In this document: positions 49,301-60,361 of the stretch, in pieces
Numbering within the stretch: position 1 is the stretch's first letter
Layout of the letters: every line of letters starts with the position of its first letter
Assembly (NCBI GenBank): GCA_025617375.2
Contig: JAMYGW020000014.1
Location: 186,001-250,000 of the forward strand
DNA length: 64,000 nucleotides
Reading direction: 5' to 3'
DNA from: Acarospora socialis
Lineage: Eukaryota; Ascomycota; Lecanoromycetes; Acarosporales; Acarosporaceae
Position numbers and translations under genes: made by a program
The notes under the pieces: model-generated
Told to the model about the DNA's origin: nothing
Databases searched by the model: none
Seen by the model: the letters and a program-made list of their open reading frames with translations, nothing else

Positions 49301-50980
49301 TGTTCTCCAAAGTATTTGTTGCGGATATCTACTTATCTTTTCCTTAGCCTCATCCTGTTCCCTGTTTCGGCGGAGACCTTGTGTGCTGTGGTGAGAAAAG
49401 TTCTGCGTTAGCAAAGTCCGCCGCCAGAACCAGGATATTTTCATGGTGTCCGACTTTGGCCTCCCCTAGTACTTGAGATTTGATGCCAAATCCCACTTTA
49501 GCCACATCAGGTAGAAGTTGTGCTTGTATTTGTGTGTTTCTGTTTTTGATGCCGATCGGGTCCACTGTTATGGAACATCGACTTTATTCTTCATGGCGGA
49601 CCTCAAGATAGAACGTGGTGGGCACATGTCATATGGGCTTGGTTCTGTATCTTATACAGGCAAGCGATGAGGCGTATCTGATGATTTGCAGGTGTATGGT
49701 GTCCACGGTGAACCTTAACGGGCGAAGATATAATAACCGAAGTTGGGTACAGAGTTCAAGCGTCAAGTACAACCTCTGCACAGCTCACATGCTCATAGAT
49801 TGCAATTCGCTGCACACACGGTAGTCTTGGCCGTTATCAGCAGTCTTTCTGCTATGTGTCAAACTCACGTATCAACTCGGTAGTGTTAGAGCTGGCCAAC
49901 TGCTCACTCAATAAACTGGCCGAATTTGCGGAGGCACGCCGTCACGAACTCGAGTCTCACCATCTCCAGGTCCAGTAAGCGTAAAAAGAGGGACATCGAC
50001 AGTTGCACGAACATGCAATCGCCTAGGGCCTGGCTTGTATCGCTGATGTCCGCAAGGACCCCAAAAGAGCGCGCGAAGATAAGCAACGAAACCTCGACTC
50101 CGCTCTTCTTTCGCGTCAGCAGTAGCTCGATTCTGCCTTCATTCTCAACGGAAACGGGCTCTAGTCGAAGTTCCAGTTGAGACAGCAGGTTCTACCATCC
50201 AACGTCATATCTCCAAGAAGACGAGAACCTGCCTCGAATGGCGAGGCAAGTCAAAACCTGCCCTCTGGCACGGGCGACGCAGAGCCAATTGCGGCGGTAT
50301 GAGTCTGTCGACCGGAAATCCTTCTGCGCCACCCCTTCAAACGAAAAGATGAGGGTCCTCTAGTAGTTAAATCGGGCTCACGAGTCACAACAATCGCCGA
50401 TACTGCGCCAGTCGTTATAAAGGACGGACGAAGCTGCCTCGAGAACGATGAAATTAGTGTCCTTCGGATTCAGAAACCTAAGTTACTGATTGCTACCAAA
50501 TCAGAATCAGCCGCTTCGGAACGGTGCTGCCCCGACTGCGCGAGGACAATTTGATCAATTAGAAGCCTGTATACCTGAAGGAAGTCAATCGCGGACCATC
50601 AATATCAGGGGAGTATGAAGATGATCTAACGAGACAGTTGCTTCCCAAATGGCCATACTTAGAGGAAAGGGGAACTGCAGAGAATCAAGAGGCACGGTCC
50701 AACAGGTACGCCGACGAGACGACAACAACCGAGCATGTAGGAACTTGGTAAGATACCTGATCTATAAATTGCCCTCAAGTCGAGATGTGTGGCTCGCCAT
50801 TAGAGCACCACAAAATAATATACAGTTGCGATAACATTATTGTTTGTTGACTCATATATCTCCTCCTCTACTCAATTTCAGTGGTTTCCAATTACGTGCA
50901 ATACGGCTTCGGTGTGTATTGATGTTATGCTCCTGTCGGAGGTATCTCAGGTTGGACTTCTCCACACATTTCTTCCCTTT

Positions 50981-52525
50981 ATGTCGTGCTCGCACCTTCA
51001 ATCAGTCGCTTAGGCGACTGGTGACAACGATGACCATGATTCTGATACCAGTACCAACCGACAACGACGCTATCGGCCAAGTGCCTTAGACGACATCGAA
51101 GATATTGAAGATTACCGTCCTGGGGGCTTTCATCCCGTCTGCATTGGCGACGACTTTGCTGACGGCCGGTACCGCATTCTCCACAAACTAGGTTACGGTG
51201 GCTTTGCAACTGTCTGGCTTGCACGAGATGCTCGTCAACAACGAAATGTAGCGCTTAAGATACTCAACGCAGAGAGCTCCCTAGAGGATGACGTTCCACG
51301 TGCCGGCAGCGTTAACATGGAGGTCTCTATTCTGAACTACTTGCGAGATAGTTATAGTGCTTTTGACGGTTATCCAGGCTGGCGATTTATTGCCTCAATT
51401 CTGGATTACTTCACCTTCAGAGGCGCCAATGGTACTCACCTCTGCCTTGTTTCCGAGATAGCGGGTCCAAGCGTGGTCAGATTGACCGATAGCCCTGGCC
51501 TCTCGCAGGGAAGTAGAAGAATACGGGCAGATCTGGCGAGGAGAGTGGCGTTACAAGCAGCGCAAGCAATGAGCTATTTACACAGTCAAGGAGTCGTCCA
51601 CGGCGGTGAGTTTTCTTCCCACATTCGTCACGCTGTAGGGCACCCAGAGACTAACTATTTCCAAAGACTTTACACCAATGAATATCCTCTTCCGACTAAC
51701 AAACGCCGACACCTGGTCCGAAGCGCAGGTGTATGAAAACCTAGGAGAGCCGATCAATTCGGAAGTGCTGACAGCATTGGGTACACCGCGATGGAATGCG
51801 TCCGCGCCTGCATACGTAGTAGAGCCACCTCCAATGTCAAATCTGCTCAACCCGAGCTTGCTTTTCAGCGATATCCTTGTCATTGACTTTGGAACGGCCC
51901 TCTTCCCAGGTCGCTGAGACCCATCATCATCACCGCCATCTCACTCAGCGCCACCAACCCATAACGATAAGGACGTGGCGGATGGCAGCGCCATAGAAAT
52001 CGGCATCCCAGCCGCGTATGCCGCGCCAGAAGTAATCTTCGACAGCGTGGTCAACGAGGCATCGGATGTATGGGCTTTGGCGTGCACCATTTTTCACGTG
52101 CGCGCCGGATTCGACGTCTTCGAGAGCCACTTTGGCGGTTACGATGAAGCCGTTCAACACATGGTCCGCACCCTCGGCAAGCTGCCTGACCGATGGTGGA
52201 GGGCCTGGGAGGAGCGAGAGGATTACATTGACGATAGTGGAAAGCCGAAGCCTCGTACTCCTTGGGCGAGAAGGATGAGAGAGGACAAAGATGGGGACGA
52301 AAGGTTGCTCACAAGCGGGGAAGGCAAGGACTTGACGGTAAAGAACGGAGACAGTTGGGCAACAAGGGCTTGGCCAGCGGTTTTCGATCGAGGCGGAAAG
52401 GTGAGTTTGGATGGATCAGCTTTTGTAAGCTCGAACTGCAACTCTAACCTGTGCAGCGGAGTACACCGGCCGACTTGCAGCTGCTTAGCGACCAAGGTGA
52501 ACAAGACCAATATGCTGAGGCATGA
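50981..52525 (+). pseudogene. SRPK-like protein kinase gene, disrupted
   Basis: A kinase of the SRPK/Sky1-like group expanded in filamentous fungi. Present in order: DFADGRYRILHKLG; the glycine loop GYGGFATVWLAR; the lysine strand VALKIL; the helix-C Glu (NMEVSIL); hinge LCLVSEI; the catalytic loop VVHGDFTPMNILF, formed across a 61-nt intron (51606-51666, GTGAGT..AAG, CTAAC branch); VIDFGTA; AAPEVIFD; SDVWALACTIF. A second intron (52401-52456) precedes a short tail stopping at 52523. Problems: a TGA at 51915 just after the DFG segment, although a 39-nt GT..AG segment (51910-51948) would remove it in frame if spliced; a TAG at 51011 after the candidate ATG 50981, or an out-of-frame N-terminus; and no recognisable C-terminal helices. 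The catalytic residues are all present. Probably a recently damaged gene. Confidence 0.7.
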
Positions 52526-55065
52526 GAATCGTTTCTTGACGGACGAGTGCACTCGATATTCGGCTTTTACTCTCAGCTGCTTATACATTCCTGAAGGCTC
52601 GATACCGAGGCGGGCCTCTCGATTAGGTTGCCTCGCAACTGTCATGGTCTCAAAATTCCCGGTTCGACTTGAGCGTACTGCTCGAAAAGGCAGCGACCCA
52701 CGGCCACGAAACATCCTCTTTCCAATATTAAGAAAAAGGTTGTGAAGCAGAGCGTTACGACGACCTAGCGAGTCCCAACAAAAGCTTGTCAATCGCTCTA
52801 CTAGCTCACAAGGTTGTGTCTCATACTGTTAGGAGAGACCTGGTTGTATCACAACCTGGGCTAAGCTTGCATCGCTGTCTTAACACTACCCGTGAAGGTA
52901 CCCAATCCTACTCCTTGGCTATGGGCAACCCGAGACTTTGAACACAGCCTGCCTTGCAAGCACCAATTGTGGATCCACCGACTGCACCCCTCTGGTTAGT
53001 GCTCATCCCCTCATCTTCTCCCTCCATGCAGACCCTAATCGAACCTCCATCGTTTCAGACACCTTCAACCCAGTTGGATGCTGTGGCAGTTGAACATCTA
53101 TGTTTTGTTCAACGGCGAGGAGGAGTGATCGAAGGCCAGCAGTCAACCTTGCTGGACCGTCCTCCACATTGAAGAGAAGAGTGGCTAAAGATAGATCGGG
53201 TCATAGAGAACATTAGGGTATGTAGTACTCCAGCGCCTTGGACCTATCTTTATGCACTATCCTATGTAGCAGCATCGTTCATACGCCAGCACTCCCAACG
53301 CTCCAAATTTGGCTACAAGACTCTGACGCTAGCGGATTGGTGTTAGAAATATGGCTTCCCCCAGGTCTTTGGAGAGAGTTTGCTTTTTCTGCAAATGAAG
53401 CTTAGCGAGAGAAATCATCCGCGAGCTTTGGGGATATGGCCATACGTCTTCGGATACCTGTACGACGGCAAACGCTACTCCCCAGCACATACGGAGACGG
53501 TCAGCTAACGCATCAGGAATGATGGCTACATCGAGAGACAGTATGTTTCATTCGGCAAGCGCTATATTTAGATCTTTAGGGGAGCGTGTCGGATTTCATG
53601 CCGTAATACATCTCGTCTAATTTACCAACCTTGTCTCCCTGGGCGAAAGAACTCAAATACCAACATCCTCCACATCGAATTCAAGAGACTACAACATCCC
53701 CGGGGCAGCCATGTACGACCTCAAAACCCGCTTTGAGAGAAGGGAAATCGATATCACGGACATTTTTCCACGTCTCTGGGTAGCTCATGTTCCATAGTTC
53801 GTGATAGCACCGCACGGTGGGGGGCTCAATGACATTCAGATGCGGCGTGACTCAGTGCGAGAAGGAGTTCAAAGAAATCATTGCAGTTTTAATTTCCCCA
53901 TACACAAGATTAGTTACTACGCCAGAGCATCAGGGGAGCCGTAGCTCGAGCTTTGACGGAGTGATGGACTGGGTGGAGATTCGGGAGCAGCTGATGAGGA
54001 AAAATACGATACTCTTCCGTCTGGGCTGTGATTGAGATGGACCTCAGCGCAATATTGAGTCCTCGCAAAGAGCAGCCCACACCCCTTGGATCAGCCAAGG
54101 CGGGGAGCGGACCAGAGGTGGTCGGGAGGAAGGGGTAAGCGGGAGCGGGGAAGAAAGGGGGTGGTAAGCAGGGGCGTAAGCGGGGACGGGAGGAGGGCTG
54201 AGAGGGTAAGACAATGGAAGAGAGAAGAGAGGGACAAATCTCGTTGGAGTTGGAGGCACTTTGAGGGACTGTCCCAAGTCAGATTCCTGATAAAGAGTCC
54301 GTGAAGGACTTTAGACCTTGTTCGGCAGATAATTGTGGCTATTGTAATTGCCGAAGTAGGCGGGGAGATACGCCGGTGGTTGCTCAAGTTTTTCAGCTGC
54401 CAAGCTTTGCGGAGGTTTGAGATATATAGTATGTTTTGAACTGCCGTTGGCCATCTGGGGTCCGATTCATGGCCCATTGTTCAACTAAGGAGAGGGCAGT
54501 GGCGAGGACGAGAGCCGGAGGCAACAGAGCTGATAATCTAATGTGATGGCTTCATCCCCCCTTTGGAAGTACGATGGCTTGATTGTGTTGGGATAAAGTA
54601 GGTTTGAGTCGTACAAACTACTACACGATAGTGTAGAACCTGTAGTTATGCATCACTACTACATGAGAATCAAGATAATCACTATGGAGCATGAAGATGA
54701 CAACAATAAATGCTTACTTCACAAACGACTAAGCTTTTTTTCGACACACTCGAATGGCGACGCGCCGGTGTTGACGCTGAAACCCACAAGCCGACCAGGG
54801 GTGTTTACCTTGATTAGTAAACAAGCACATAGTAGGCAGGTATAGGGTAAAGTGGAAATGATGTTAGTTACTCGACCATGCTGACGCTACCTCACAGTTA
54901 TCATCATGCCGTGCTGCTAAACCGCAAACCCCGCAACTTGCTGTCACCCCACCTCGCTGTCTTCATCCCTCCACTTCCTCCAATTCGTCCATGCCACCCA
55001 GAGCCCTCCGTTCCTCCGCCTTCGTCCGCTTTTCCAGAATCGAATAGCGGGAGAGGAGCGAGTTA
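52526..55065. other. gene-free stretch with a G-rich tract
   Basis: Only short frames. A few phrases look protein-like, for example ALGIWPYVFGYLYDG near 53440 and YDLKTRFERREIDITDIFP near 53720, suggesting debris of an unidentified gene or transposon, but no family can be assigned. A G-rich tract occupies 54097-54215. Confidence 0.4.
54097..54215 (+). other. G-rich purine tract
   Basis: The plus strand carries many runs of three or more G separated by short A/C/T spacers, with repeated GTAAGCGGG/GTAAGCAGG phrases, over about 120 bp. Such spacing is compatible with G-quadruplex formation on the plus strand. No coding function seen. Confidence 0.6.
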
Positions 55066-55087
55066 CTAACCCTAACCCTAACCCTAC
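55066..55087. repeat. interstitial telomeric repeat (CCCTAA)n
   Basis: CTAA, then CCCTAA, CCCTAA, CCCTAC in succession: 22 bases of uninterrupted telomere unit, the last base differing. TTAGGG/CCCTAA is the telomere repeat of most filamentous ascomycetes. The C-rich strand is the plus strand, as at a left chromosome end. It is internal here, with about 9 kb of ordinary sequence on its right. Confidence 0.85.
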
Positions 55088-55718
55088 GAGAAAATAGTAC
55101 CTCGGTCTCCGCCTCACCCGTGCTCCAAATTTCCCATCCAGTCCAACGTTGACAGAATTTCGTTCATTGTTTGGTAGATCCTGAAGCCGCGGTCTTCAAA
55201 CAGGAAGGCGTAGCGGACACAGGCCTCGTTGTACTCCAAAACTCTCCCGTACCGGGTTTGGTGTGGCATATATGGCTACCCACAAGTTGATACCGACGGA
55301 AGATGAGGCATCATCGTCCAAAGGTGGACATTATTTGTTTCATAGAGCCCCGCATTTCATTGCCGATGTTTCCGGATCAGGAGCTGCACTTCGTAGGGCA
55401 ACCTTCGAATCCCGGTTGACCCGATGATATAGGAGAGGTGCTAAGCGCGTCATTGCGCCCGGATGTTCTTCGCCTTCTAGTTCCATCCCATCACCAGATT
55501 GGCTTGGTGCTGGACCAAGCCACAGAGGAGCAGTGGGGCATGTCCTTCCCCACCAGGTCCTGCGTATAGCGGGCGAAAACAACATGAACTAAGTTGTAGA
55601 GGAGACCAACGAAGACAAACTCTCCGAGCTTCAGCGAGGCGTGCCAGGACTCAACCACGTTTGGTGGAGGGTATCTGCAACAGCAGCACCGAGTGGCACA
55701 GGGCGTAGTGGGCCCATT

Positions 55719-56402
55719 CTACCCGACTCCTTCATCATTCGTTCTGAAGGAGGTAGTCCCGCCCGCTGGCGGGAGCGATGTCCTGGGCTTGCTGGATGCT
55801 CCCTCCGCATCCAGCTCGTAATCTCCTCTTTGCATCCAGCTCGTAATCTCCTCTTTGTATCCAGCTCGTAATTTGCTCTTTGCATCCAGCTCGTAATGTT
55901 CGGCAGAAGAGAGCGGCGAAGAGCTTCTCTTTGCAGCGACGGTTGGCCTCTCCGCGACGAGCTTTCTGGAAGACGCGGGCGGAGCGTACTTTGCACAGGG
56001 GCTGGGCGACCTCCATCTCGCCGGGGAGCCGTCGGTGAGCATGTAATAAGACGGCATATCAGTCGGAACGTCGTAAAGTGACGGGACTCTCGCTGCAGAG
56101 TCTGGAGGGAGAGGTGGGGACCTCGGTCTACGAAACGCTGGATCCTCGGCCAGCAACATTAATTCACCGTTATAGTCGGAGTCGACACGTTGCTTTGGAC
56201 CAGCGTGCCACCTTCGAGCGCCGGAGCTAGTCGCGGTCACAACCTGGTCCACTACATGCAAATCACCCGCCGGGAGGCGGGCATCCCCGAGGAAGTCCTG
56301 GAGGGTTAGGACGCCACGCACGAGCTCCCGAGCGACTAGGCTGGCATTACCTGGCAAAGCTGTTCCACTTGTCGGGACCGCAGGGTGTTGAGATAATCGC
56401 AC
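55719..56402 (-). CDS. 227-codon hypothetical frame containing a 25-bp tandem repeat
   Basis: The longest open frame on the right of the telomeric repeat: GC-rich, with an N-terminal ordered-looking part (SLVARELVRGVLTLQDFLGDARLP, partly shown) and a C-terminus formed by a 25-bp tandem repeat. Because 25 is not a multiple of 3, the repeat cycles through all frames and gives alternating ELDAKSKLRAG and EEITSWMQRGD phrases. A second minus-strand frame (55631-55996) overlaps it through the same repeat. No family recognised, no intron needed. It may be a real fast-evolving protein or a chance frame in GC-rich sequence. Confidence 0.25.
   Translation of the reverse strand: MRLSQHPAVPTSGTALPGNASLVARELVRGVLTLQDFLGDARLPAGDLHVVDQVVTATSSGARRWHAGPKQRVDSDYNGELMLLAEDPAFRRPRSPPLPPDSAARVPSLYDVPTDMPSYYMLTDGSPARWRSPSPCAKYAPPASSRKLVAERPTVAAKRSSSPLSSAEHYELDAKSKLRAGYKEEITSWMQRGDYELDAEGASSKPRTSLPPAGGTTSFRTNDEGVG
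55807..55897. repeat. 25-bp tandem repeat, 3.6 copies
   Basis: Units at 55807-55831 and 55832-55856 are identical (GCATCCAGCTCGTAATCTCC followed by TCTTT). The unit at 55857-55881 has three differences, and a partial unit ends at 55897. Confidence 0.9.
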
Positions 56403-59400
56403 GAGGTATTAATCGTGCCCTCGAACAGAGCCTGGTGATGAGGGCCGCTGGGTGGCCGCTCCGAGTATGTCGTGATCGTGCTTCCAGATTGATGATCTCT
56501 GGCGCTGCAGTCGAGTTGGTTCAGTGCTTGCTGCAAGGTGTACTAGGATCCTGATTTGCCGTGAGACTGGTAACCTGGACGGCGTTGGTTCTCCCATTTG
56601 CTGTTGACTGTGTAATTATCGGGGGTCTCTTAACAATCGTTGCTCGACCGACTCACACTATTATCATTCATCAGTGCAAAGCGCTGTAACACACATCATT
56701 GACGACACAGAAGCCCATAGTAGTACATAGTTACCGCATATAAAATTGAATAAAGCCCCGATGGTGATGGAAGTCAGTAACAGGTTACAGAAGCTGGCGA
56801 CAAGCAGGGTTTACACCGACTCATCAGCCGCGAAAAGCATCATTGAAGAGATAGGGGATGAAAAGTAAAAGCAGAGCAAGGGTGCACGCACCTGAGAGAA
56901 GACAGATCGTTTCAAAAGCCAGTTGAAGACAGCGCACAATGCCGGCATTGGAAAGTGGAGAGGAACCGAGAGCGAGGACGATAAGTAAGAGGGAAAAGCG
57001 AGACGTTGAAGCCCTTTGTATGTCGACGGGTGTCGGATCGAAGCGGCTAGCAACCAATTCCGAAAAATCAAGCTCGTGAAGCTCGGATCAATGACATATT
57101 TCGCTGATTTACGGTCGAGAGTGAAGGAGTTACGCTCGAGCACATACAACGACAAGTGAGTACAAGTCGAAGATGACAGTGACGAAGAGTCAGACGTCAT
57201 CAACATGGACGATGACGACAACAATATCTGCCACGTTTCAAAGCAGCGAGATGGTTGGAAAGAGTGGCTGGGCGGGGGGAGAGACTCATCCCATGGGGTC
57301 TGAAAACTGAAGTATATCAAAAATTCAATCACATGCATGTCATGTATCCCTAGCCAGCCGTAATCCCAATTCGAACCCCGAATGTGTGACGGCCACAGAC
57401 GACGACCTCCGATCTGCGTCGTGGTCGGGAGATCTATGGTTAATGCGTCACCATGCAGTACCATGAACTCCCTCTCCCCTTCAGCCCTCCATTCCGCGGT
57501 CCCTGCATCGCACGTAACCCATCCTTACGTCAATATCTGTCTGCCAGCATTGGAGCAGCAATCTGCCGCCCTGGATCCATTGGCCATGCGCTGGGAAGGA
57601 AAGAGTAAGATAGCAGCATTCGATTGTCACGTCCGCCCACGCTGCACGATTGCTGATTATGCGTTCGGGAACCGGGAGAATGACTGGTCTGGGGACTCGT
57701 GCAATTGAGTAAAGTAGAGGCAGTCCGAGGCAACAAGTACCATCAGGACCTGCCAACGCCCGGTGTCCGGCCTAGGGCCAAGGATGAAAGCAGGATCCTG
57801 TACACGCGGGCAGCCCAAGTCCGAAATTGCGGGTCTCACAAGCTCCGTACGCCAAAGACTTCGCCGGCCGCCATGAGATCATATAATGTTGAAGATCTGC
57901 CGGCTACGGTGGCCGCTGAGCGTCTTTGAACCATAAAAAGTTGTCATCACATCGGCGATCTCCTTCTTGCCATCACAAAGTATCAAACTCGATTTGGACA
58001 GTCCAAGCAGCGCCACGTTCGGGGGAACTCACTTAATGAGGAAAGAACATGGGTCCAGACGGGCCCACTTCTCTCCGCTCGGGCGTGGCAGGTTGAGCCA
58101 GAATACGAGACGTCGCGGGGTAGGGGTACTCAGGCTGTCGAAGAAAACAACCGGTGCCCGAGGGATCTCCAACCGCTCTGTTGCACAAAGGCAGAAAGAA
58201 AGCTCTTTGTTAGCCTCCAGCACCAGGTCAGGATGTGTTAGCGGCCCATGCAGCTCAGCTCATTCTTGCCCGACTTCGACGCGGCTGCTGCCTGGCTCCT
58301 GCGTGCAAGTGTCGCCAGCCTACTTGTGTCGATCCCGCGCGTAATCATTTACATTCTGGAATGACCGCGTGATCACCCCCTGAGGCACAGCAGTTTGATT
58401 TTGCGATCGTTATCGTGACGGATATGTTCCATCGACCAGCTGACTTTCAGGAGCAGCGACAACGTAGCAGCCGCGTCGCAATCTTCCTGGCGAATTGTGA
58501 GGTGATAATGCAAGAAGGATTCGAGAATCTGCGGTCGGCAACCGGGGTTCACGACGTGAATGGGATGAGAAAGCCGAGGGCGACGGGTGGCTGCAGAGGA
58601 AACGGAAGGAAAGCCGCAGGGCACATTGTTAGAGAGAGGCCGATTTTGAAGTGTTAGAGCAGCGCGATACCTTAGAGATCTCTCGACTCAGTAGAGATTA
58701 ACCGGGCCAACGGAGGAAAGAGCGACCCGAAGCAAAGTGAGAGAAAGAGAAGGAAAGAGGCAATGCATGTTGAAGTCAACGCATCAGCGCCACACTTGCT
58801 TAGGATATGATATCTGTAATTCATTCTGTCAGTAAGTGCTATCATTAGAACATACGCTCTAGAGCTTCAAAATGCGAGTTTAAGGAACATTTCTACCGAG
58901 CAATAGCTAAGGAAGTTATAAAGCCAGAGTACAAATAAGCGCCATTGAGCCAGGGTATCTTCGTATAAGCAAGATCCGGAGCCAACCACCGAGAATACCG
59001 TTGAGCCAACCGTTCGCTATGCAAAGAGAAATGACGCACGGTAGTCAAGAGCATCGAAGAAGAGGCGAAGAGTATACTGGGAGCTAAGCTGAAGCTCGAG
59101 GCCTCCAGAAGCGGGGGAGATTTGGCGAGCAATGGGTGGCGGCGACGAGATTATTCTGTGCGGGGACATTTTGGCGGTCTTTTGATGAAGACATATGAAG
59201 GATCATTGTCGGGTAGAACAGGTTTGGTCTTCGCAGTTTTGCGTTTGCAGGAGTTTGGACGCGCTTGCCGAGAAATGTCTTTTCGGTTGAGGAACTCATA
59301 ACATTCTGATATTGACCTGATATTGACCTGATAATAACGATGTCGATAGGCTCACGTCCGATCGCGGATCATCTCGTAATGCCGCAGGGTATCCTCCCAC

Positions 59401-59970
59401 ACAGGATTCTGGTGCACTCGCTGGTGGAGATACCTGAGAGAGTTTTAATAAAGTCCTCACCATAGAGGTACACCAACTTACTCATAACATAAGAAGTGAC
59501 ACCTTCCTTCCTTGACCGCTCTCTATATCGATATGGCCGACAACGAGATCCCACGCGGAATAGAAATTCGTCAAAGAGAACTTTGATGCAAAATAGTGAG
59601 CGAGGACCTTCGGCTCTGAGGGGAGCTGGAGAATTCCAGTGGGATCATCGTGCTTAGCGAGATTCCTGACATGAACCTATAGGGTTCCGATTGGTATCCG
59701 AGATTGGAAAGGAACAGGGTCAAGTCACCCTCATGTTTCGTAGGACCCTAGATTTTCAATTTCTTGTATCTTGGTCAATTTGCTTCCTGGACTGGCAATA
59801 TTCAGAGGAGGTAGTAGAGATTTTGCCCCACACTCCTTTGATTAGTTGACGCCGTTCATCATCTTAGATGAAATGCAGAGCGGGAACGAGACTCGGGTCT
59901 GGTACTGCAACTCATCATATTCTTCTTCAAACTTTTCGCAAAGAAGTGCACCGGAGGTACCGTCCTTCAC
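56403..59970. other. gene-free stretch, nothing recognised
   Basis: Includes a 217-codon minus-strand frame (56811-57464) that is rich in Ser/Leu/Phe and has no motif, and a 71-codon minus-strand frame with a plausible start at 59299 (MSSSTEKTFLGKRVQ). Neither has splice or family support. A 12-bp duplication, GATATTGACCT plus a spacer base, occurs near 59311-59335. Nothing else recognised. Confidence 0.4.
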
Positions 59971-60361
59971 TCATGTTCGCTGAAGGTTATTCAGGTGGAC
60001 CCTTGACGGCGGGAGGGCTTCATCGTCGCTTTTCTCAGAGGTATCATCGGGTCGACGAAGCTGCATAGAATACATTAGCTTTAGCAAGATTGATAACAAT
60101 TGTGACACTTACCGTTGCACAATGAGACAAGAACTCGCTCTCATCCTCCATACCTAAGTTTCTTCCCTCTAATAAGATTGCAAAACTCTTCTCCTTAGCC
60201 GAGTCATCTTCGGGGAGTGTTCTTCTATGTTGTGAGGATCCTAGCCACTGTTTGCTACGTGGTGATGATTTTGTGCCTTCCGAATGTGGTGGAGTTGTTT
60301 GTCTTGTGTCGCTAGGTTTTGTTGGGGATTTCGAGTTCTTTTCACCACGTCTGCGAGGCAT
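59971..60361 (-). CDS. small two-exon gene, 112-aa disordered hypothetical protein
   Basis: Exon 1 is 60361-60113 (83 codons from ATG) and exon 2 is 60060-59971 (29 codons plus TGA). The 52-nt intron (60112-60061) has a consensus GTAAGTG donor, GCTAATG branch-like site and TATGCAG acceptor, and lies between codons. The protein starts MPRRRGEKNSKSPTKPSD, is hydrophilic throughout and rich in Ser, Lys, Arg and later Asp/Glu (RRPDDTSEKSDDEALPPS). No signal peptide or membrane segment. No family recognised. The clean intron is the main reason to believe it. Without splicing, the frame would read through the intron and end at 60044. Confidence 0.5.

Larger units (their letters stand above)
37891..50980. 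other. 13-kb stretch without a supported gene
   Basis: No frame here shows a family motif, and none is longer than expected by chance in a region of this size. The longest is 166 codons at 43373-43873; its frame stays open after one stop to 44143, without recognisable motifs. Pyrimidine-rich sequence lies at 45430-45620. Short tandem repeats occur at 46320-46367, and TAGGTA-type repeats at 42184-42474 and thinly up to 47 kb. Some parts, such as 41200-41560 and 47150-47760, look like eroded coding sequence but cannot be named. Confidence 0.45.

Noticed and set aside
56811-57464. 217-codon minus-strand frame rich in Ser, Leu and Phe.
   Set aside because: Composition-driven, no recognisable domain, no signal peptide or intron support, and antisense frames are open as well.
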